Shown here: positions 51,039-51,392 of the stretch, one piece after another
Layout of the letters: each line of letters opens with the position of its first letter
Numbering within the stretch: position 1 is the stretch's first letter
Source: Clostridia bacterium
Lineage (GTDB): Bacteria; Bacillota; Clostridia; Oscillospirales; Acutalibacteraceae
Length of the DNA stretch: 51,392 nucleotides
Direction: 5' to 3'
Assembly: GCA_017442225.1 (NCBI GenBank)
Contig: JAFSAR010000005.1
Location: 1-51,392 of the forward strand
The notes under the pieces: model-generated
What the model was told of the DNA's origin: nothing
Databases searched by the model: none
Seen by the model: only the letters and a program-made list of their open reading frames with translations
Position numbers and translations under genes: made by a program

Positions 51039-51392
51039 ATGAGATATTTGATAATTACCAAAAGGCAGATAATGTGGTGCGTGAGCGCCATGCTTGCCGT
51101 AGTCATAGCAGTGGTAGGCTCGGTAGTTACCTTTGCCGACAGCGACCGTAAACTGCCTATATATTGCGTTGAGTGTGAAAAAAAGCAGGTAGCCATCAGC
51201 TTTGACGCGGCATGGGGTAATGACGATACCGAACAACTGATAAGCATACTTGCCGAATATGAGGTGCCTGCGACTTTTTTTGTAGTGGGCGCGTGGGTAG
51301 ATAAATATCCTGAATCAGTAAAACAGCTAAGTGATGCAGGTCACCAAGTGCAAAATCACTCAAATACCCATCCGTATATGACGGGGCTTTCA
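51039..51392 (+). CDS. PdaB-like polysaccharide deacetylase, N-terminal part (cut by window)
   Basis: 118 residues before the window ends; no stop reached. Begins MRYLIITKRQIMWC, has one membrane/signal segment (about 10-32) and then a NodB domain with QVAISFDAAWGNDDT (motif 1 Asp), VPATFFVVGAWVDKYPE and HQVQNHSNTHPYM (motif 2 His). FDAAWG rather than FDDG is characteristic of the spore-associated PdaB subgroup. Shine-Dalgarno AAAGAGGG. In Bacillus, pdaB is a mother-cell gene needed for spore stability, consistent with the sigma-E-like promoter. Confidence 0.85.
   Translation, partial: MRYLIITKRQIMWCVSAMLAVVIAVVGSVVTFADSDRKLPIYCVECEKKQVAISFDAAWGNDDTEQLISILAEYEVPATFFVVGAWVDKYPESVKQLSDAGHQVQNHSNTHPYMTGLS

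Overview
The window reads as about 51 kb of chromosome from a spore-forming, low-to-mid GC Clostridia, most like an Oscillospirales/Ruminococcaceae gut anaerobe. The basis is gene content: SpoIIR, a PdaB-like deacetylase, TepA next to FtsK/SpoIIIE, the YfmF/YfmH pair, a TIGR03905 protein, NrdR, a GlnRS beside GluRS, and an SPKTG sortase-anchored adhesin. The placement is inferred from families, not from a marker gene.

Layout. Positions 1-6.9 kb: end of an RNase J gene, then rplI-dnaB-tilS-hpt-ftsH on the plus strand, closed by a strong terminator. 6.9-11.1 kb: a small accessory locus with a divergent AraC regulator, an ADP-ribosylglycohydrolase-fold protein and a cytoplasmic GH123/DUF4091 glycosidase with a consensus promoter. 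11.1-14.3 kb: tepA-ftsK on the minus strand. 14.4-21.7 kb: a LuxR-type regulator, a cluster of identical-core palindromes, a 95-residue Cys-rich protein and a 1822-residue VWA/pilin-domain surface protein. 21.7-23.6 kb: a 1.7-kb segment (DeoR regulator, coupled mini-Cro/CI protein, S23-type four-helix-bundle protein) between two 75-bp direct repeats, one of which includes the 3' end of a tRNA-Leu gene.

23.6-28.7 kb (minus): SbcD-like nuclease, YhaN/SbcC-like ATPase interrupted by an in-frame TAA, aldo/keto reductase and DUF1893 protein. 28.8-33.2 kb (plus): LytTR-DUF3021 regulatory pair with a matching direct-repeat operator, polysaccharide deacetylase, VanZ-like protein, ispE, spoIIR and rpmE. 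33.2-39.2 kb: YigZ, dGTPase, dnaG-sigA, TIGR03905 protein, a conserved unknown and an amidase. 39.3-46.0 kb (minus): a seven-gene tight cluster maf-yfmF-yfmH-lgt-folD-membrane protein-GH16 lipoprotein. 46.0-51.4 kb (plus): a mini-hairpin repeat cluster, nrdR with NrdR-box-like sites, gltX, glnS, a Nif3-like protein, and the start of a PdaB-like deacetylase behind a sigma-E-like promoter.

Most of the window is housekeeping. The most interesting parts are the LuxR/palindrome/adhesin locus, the repeat-bounded segment at the tRNA, the LytTR pair with its operator, the nonsense-split ATPase, and several hairpins in which a terminator arm also carries the next gene's Shine-Dalgarno sequence. No CRISPR array, rRNA, integrase, reverse transcriptase or transposase was seen.
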